DNA from: Henriciella litoralis | GTDB taxonomy: Bacteria > Pseudomonadota > Alphaproteobacteria > Caulobacterales > Hyphomonadaceae | Assembly: GCF_002088935.1 (NCBI RefSeq) | Contig: NZ_NCSS01000006.1 | Location: forward strand, 1,458,407-1,522,406 | DNA length: 64,000 nucleotides | Direction: 5' to 3' | Shown: one piece after another, positions 62,607 to 64,000 of the stretch | How positions within the stretch are numbered: position 1 is the stretch's first letter | Layout: each line of letters opens with the position of its first letter | Position numbers and translations under genes: made by a program | The notes under the pieces: generated by a model | Database searches by the model: none | What the model was told of the DNA's origin: nothing | Seen by the model: the letters and a program-made list of their open reading frames with translations, nothing else

Positions 62607-64000
62607 CTAGACGCGGTCGGCCGCCCAGCTTTCGATCGCCATCTGGCGAACCCTGTCGACCTCTGACTGTTCAACAGGCGACGAAGCCGCCTGCTCGAGC
62701 GGGTCCGAATGGAAGATATAAAGGCGGGAGACAAAATCGCCGATTGGCACCGAGGATTCGCCATAATATTCACCGTGCCCCGAGGTGGAGACATGCACGC
62801 CCGCGCCCCAGTCCTGGCCGCTGTCATTATTCGGGTTGAAGAAATAGACGCGCACCGTGCCGGACGGGTCCCGCGCCACACGAATGATCGCGATGGCGTG
62901 CCAGCCGACAAAACGGGCGGCGCTATCGGTCACGGCAATTCCCGCCGGGCTCGGGTGAATGACCGGCTGATTGCCATTATGATCAGGGTGGAAGGCGGCA
63001 TAGAAGCGACGGATAAAGTCATCGGCATCGACCAGCTTTCCGGTCGGCACATCGACAACAATGTTGAACTTCCGCGCGACCCACCAGCCATGCATCTCCG
63101 GATTGATCCACTCATGCGGATCCCCGCCGCGCGGCGCGCAGAGCCGGCCCATTTCCAGATAGATGCGGTCCAGATGCGGCGCGAGAATCGCCGACACCGG
63201 GTCGACATCGAGCAGCTCTCCTTGCGCCAGTCCCGCCGATAGCGAGGCGGACGAAATCGAGGTGCCTTCAAATGGCATGTGAATTTCATTGTCGCGCGCC
63301 GCCCAGGTGACGAGCTGCAATAGATAGTCAGGGTCAGTATAGCCCCACATGGCGATGGCCCGCGCCGCCTGGCAGGTCGGGTTGTTGCCCTGCCCCACGC
63401 CGAGCGGCTGGCCCAGCACGCTGATCACCCCGGCCAGCAGCCGGGTTTCCGCCGATACACCCGCGCCATAAGTCGCCAACAGGCGCTCACGAACCACAGG
63501 ATCAAGCGTCAGCCCGATCTGCCGCCACAAGGCCGGCACGGTTGGCGGCAGATGCAGGATTCCGCGCTCAAGCAGCAGCGACAAACCATAGACGGCCTGC
63601 GCGGTTTCAGGGTGCACGGCCTTGTCGATGAGGGCATGCGTCAGCTCACTATAGGAGCGCAGGCTATTTCGGCCGGATGCCGTCAGGCCGAGACATTCAG
63701 GAATAAGGTCCGGCTGCTCGCGGGCCAAATAGCGCAACAGCACCGCATGATAGGCTGAAACAAGACCGGTATCGTACATGGCGCGCGCCATGCCCGCCGC
63801 TTCCTGACCCAGCGATTGCTCATCAAGGCCGGACAGGCGCGCCTCATAGGCATCGATGCCAGGGTCCTCGCGGGTTTCATTGGTCGGCCCGAATAGCGCG
63901 CTGATCAACCGGTCTGCGCCCCAGCCGGACTGCGATGTGTCGGTAGAGCCTTCCCTGATCCACAATGACAGCTGCAGGATCATCGACTTGATCCGACCCG
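62607..64000 (-). CDS. large unknown protein with papain-like Gln/Cys/His/Asn pattern, 5' end off window
   Basis: The frame is open to the window edge; an ATG at 63983 would give 458 residues, but the gene may start further out. No named family was recognised. Numbered from that ATG, Gln198 and Cys204 lie in VGQGNNPTCQAARAI, His362 in FVGWHAIAIIRV, and Asn383 in YFFNPNNDSG. The order and spacing (Cys to His 158, His to Asn 21) are close to papain, where they are 134 and 16. A cysteine peptidase or transglutaminase-like domain is therefore possible. The N-terminal 180 residues are helical and unidentified. Confidence 0.65.
   Translation of the reverse strand, partial: GRIKSMILQLSLWIREGSTDTSQSGWGADRLISALFGPTNETREDPGIDAYEARLSGLDEQSLGQEAAGMARAMYDTGLVSAYHAVLLRYLAREQPDLIPECLGLTASGRNSLRSYSELTHALIDKAVHPETAQAVYGLSLLLERGILHLPPTVPALWRQIGLTLDPVVRERLLATYGAGVSAETRLLAGVISVLGQPLGVGQGNNPTCQAARAIAMWGYTDPDYLLQLVTWAARDNEIHMPFEGTSISSASLSAGLAQGELLDVDPVSAILAPHLDRIYLEMGRLCAPRGGDPHEWINPEMHGWWVARKFNIVVDVPTGKLVDADDFIRRFYAAFHPDHNGNQPVIHPSPAGIAVTDSAARFVGWHAIAIIRVARDPSGTVRVYFFNPNNDSGQDWGAGVHVSTSGHGEYYGESSVPIGDFVSRLYIFHSDPLEQAASSPVEQSEVDRVRQMAIESWAADRV

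Noticed and set aside
1..64000. Prophage, CRISPR array, tRNA/rRNA genes, integron or complete insertion sequence
   Set aside because: No integrase, transposase, regularly spaced repeat, tRNA-like cloverleaf or rRNA sequence was recognised on either strand.

Overview
The window is high-GC DNA from an alphaproteobacterium. The gene content best fits the marine, stalked or hyphal Caulobacterales/Hyphomonadaceae type: a long-form L25 protein, a DUF2256 protein, paired TrkA/TrkH, an ACE-like M2 peptidase, a TonB-dependent receptor of the Xanthomonas/Caulobacter kind, acyl-CoA dehydrogenases and a Baeyer-Villiger enzyme. This placement is an inference from gene types, since no rRNA or tRNA gene is present. 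Coding density is very high. No CRISPR array, prophage or intact insertion sequence was seen.

Layout. 1-4.6 kb: two acyl-CoA dehydrogenases, a membrane GT2 glycosyltransferase, a renalase-like flavoprotein and a DUF2256 zinc-ribbon protein. 4.6-6.6 kb: an AT-rich control region with repeated ATTG-N5-CAAT dyads before a small ORF, then a SixA-like phosphatase, a 1-Cys peroxiredoxin and a possible very basic small ORF. 6.6-10.2 kb: IlvE and a MarR / OmpR-type regulator / histidine kinase set resembling PetP-PetR. 10.2-23 kb: pieces of a block often kept together in alphaproteobacteria (lgt, midA-like, ubiK-like, ybjN-like, proC, pgeF, prs), interrupted by a modABC molybdate operon and by a TonB-receptor/secreted-protein pair. 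23-31.8 kb: a semialdehyde dehydrogenase; a BlaI repressor with two visible TACA-N2-TGTA operators driving an M56-M23 fusion protein; rplY-pth-ychF; flavodoxin, BolA, M28 peptidase and an anchored nuclease.

31.8-47.9 kb: an M2 peptidase lipoprotein, DUF1993, a strongly folded intergenic RNA-like element, purL, small envelope proteins, a circularly permuted D-amino-acid-oxidase-like Tat protein, a DUF3089 hydrolase, purQ, an entericidin, trhO, GFA, GST and alaS. 47.9-57 kb: a methyltransferase, a CaCA exchanger with an unresolved start, a GlxA-type AraC regulator with a perfect 12-bp inverted repeat, a TPR protein, dapD-LytTR-serine hydrolase, and the K+ uptake pair. 57-64 kb: a large secreted unknown, an esterase/Baeyer-Villiger monooxygenase fusion, an ECF sigma factor with a VOC protein whose tail motif it shares, and a large unknown with a papain-like Gln/Cys/His/Asn pattern running off the edge.

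The most unusual items are the permuted oxidase (38365-39480), the hydrolase-monooxygenase fusion (58890-61439), the M56-M23 fusion with its operators (24648-26526), the papain-like unknown (62607-64000), the ECF/VOC pair (61570-62575) and the folded intergenic element (34482-34646).
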